This document shows, one piece after another, positions 63,150 through 64,000 of a stretch of 64,000 nt of DNA. Under the pieces are notes generated by a model. It made no database searches, was not told the origin of the DNA, and was given only the letters and a program-made list of their open reading frames with translations. Both the position numbers and the translations under genes were made by a program. The stretch is from Maricaulis sp. (GTDB taxonomy: Bacteria > Pseudomonadota > Alphaproteobacteria > Caulobacterales > Maricaulaceae): positions 1 to 64,000 of the forward strand of contig NZ_JAEPOL010000007.1 in the NCBI RefSeq assembly GCF_017642925.1. Reading direction: 5' to 3'. Position 1 is the first letter of the stretch. Every line of letters starts with the position of its first letter.

Positions 63150-63440
63150 GACACGCCTTTCCTCCCCATTCCATGGGGAGGTGGATCGCCGCAAGGCGGC
63201 GAGACGGAGGGGCGCCGCGTAGCGGCGATGTGTTTGAGACACGCTCCACCACCCTCCGGCGCACACGCGCCGGCCCCTTCGACCCGCGGCTGACGCCGCG
63301 GCCCACTTCCCCACGAGGTGGGGAAGAAAGAGCGCTACCGCTTTCCCCGGACTTGTCCGGGGTCTGGCGGCGTTTCAGATGCAGGCTCAGCCGGGCCCCG
63401 GCACAAGGCCGGGGGAAGTGGAGCGGACCGGGAAAAGGAG
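63150..63440. repeat. Chain of hairpin repeats upstream of the ccrM 3' end
   Basis: Successive inverted repeats: CTCCCCATTCCATGGGGAG near 63164-63182, CGCCGC/GCGGCG near 63188-63203, GGCGCCGCGTAGCGGCG near 63211-63227, CGGCGC/GCGCCGG near 63258-63275, GCGGC/GCCGC near 63286-63301, CTTCCCCAC/GTGGGGAAG near 63306-63328, and CCCCGGACTTGTCCGGGG near 63344-63361. It is the same style as the repeats beside the DUF559 gene and argS. No gene is supported. Confidence 0.7.
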
Positions 63441-63455
63441 CGCTGTGGCGAGAAC

Positions 63456-64000
<545 letters not shown>

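Overview
The window is high-GC DNA from an alphaproteobacterium. The best guess is the Maricaulales/Hyphomonadaceae side of the Caulobacterales. This is an inference from the CcrM-type methyltransferase at the right edge, the atpIBEF'F - smc - DsbA - dciA - mutY - ccrM gene order (recalled as similar to Caulobacter), the aa3 oxidase operon layout, the TonB-dependent receptor with a Caulobacter-style plug, and the palindromic intergenic repeats. Almost everything is chromosomal housekeeping. No phage, transposase, integrase, CRISPR array, rRNA or tRNA was recognised.

Layout: 1-562 repeats; 0.6-12.6 kb ubiD, a degenerate BLUF protein, an ArsR/SRPBCC pair, a serine hydrolase, enoyl-CoA hydratase and MarR, a DUF559 nuclease between hairpin repeats, a methyltransferase, a VOC protein, an M16 protease pair and ubiA; 12.6-17 kb rsmE, gshA and a peptide transporter; 17-21.8 kb (minus) a retropepsin-like protein, a TonB-dependent receptor and tldD; 22-28.5 kb the cytochrome c oxidase operon coxB-coxA-ctaB-coxF-ctaG-coxC-DUF983-surf1, followed by GNAT and EAL genes; 30-34.7 kb TauE, thioesterase, YqgE, peroxiredoxin, SPFH/NfeD and a TonB-C protein; 34.8-42 kb a hybrid histidine kinase, rnhA, DUF1801, ispH, a lipoprotein and argS; 42-44.2 kb a small secreted protein in a duplicated-end segment and a second serine hydrolase; 44.4-49.7 kb a glycine riboswitch and the gcvT-gcvH-(membrane protein)-gcvPA-gcvPB operon; 50.2-52 kb a hipBA toxin-antitoxin module; 52-62.4 kb the ATP synthase Fo operon, smc, three DsbA paralogues, dciA and mutY; 62.4-63.45 kb repeats; then ccrM, which runs off the right edge.

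Respiration is the main theme: ubiquinone synthesis (ubiA, ubiD), heme O synthesis and copper insertion (ctaB, ctaG, surf1), the terminal oxidase, and the Fo part of ATP synthase. The gcv operon links to one-carbon metabolism under glycine control.

The least ordinary items are regulatory and structural. A four-operator palindrome array controls hipBA. A ~440 bp repeat sits in inverted orientation at the two ends of the window. A DUF559 gene is bracketed by hairpin repeats. The last 18 bp of argS are duplicated around a small cargo gene whose start lies under a perfect palindrome. The gcv leader has competing hairpins near its ribosome-binding site. No wholly new multi-gene system was found.
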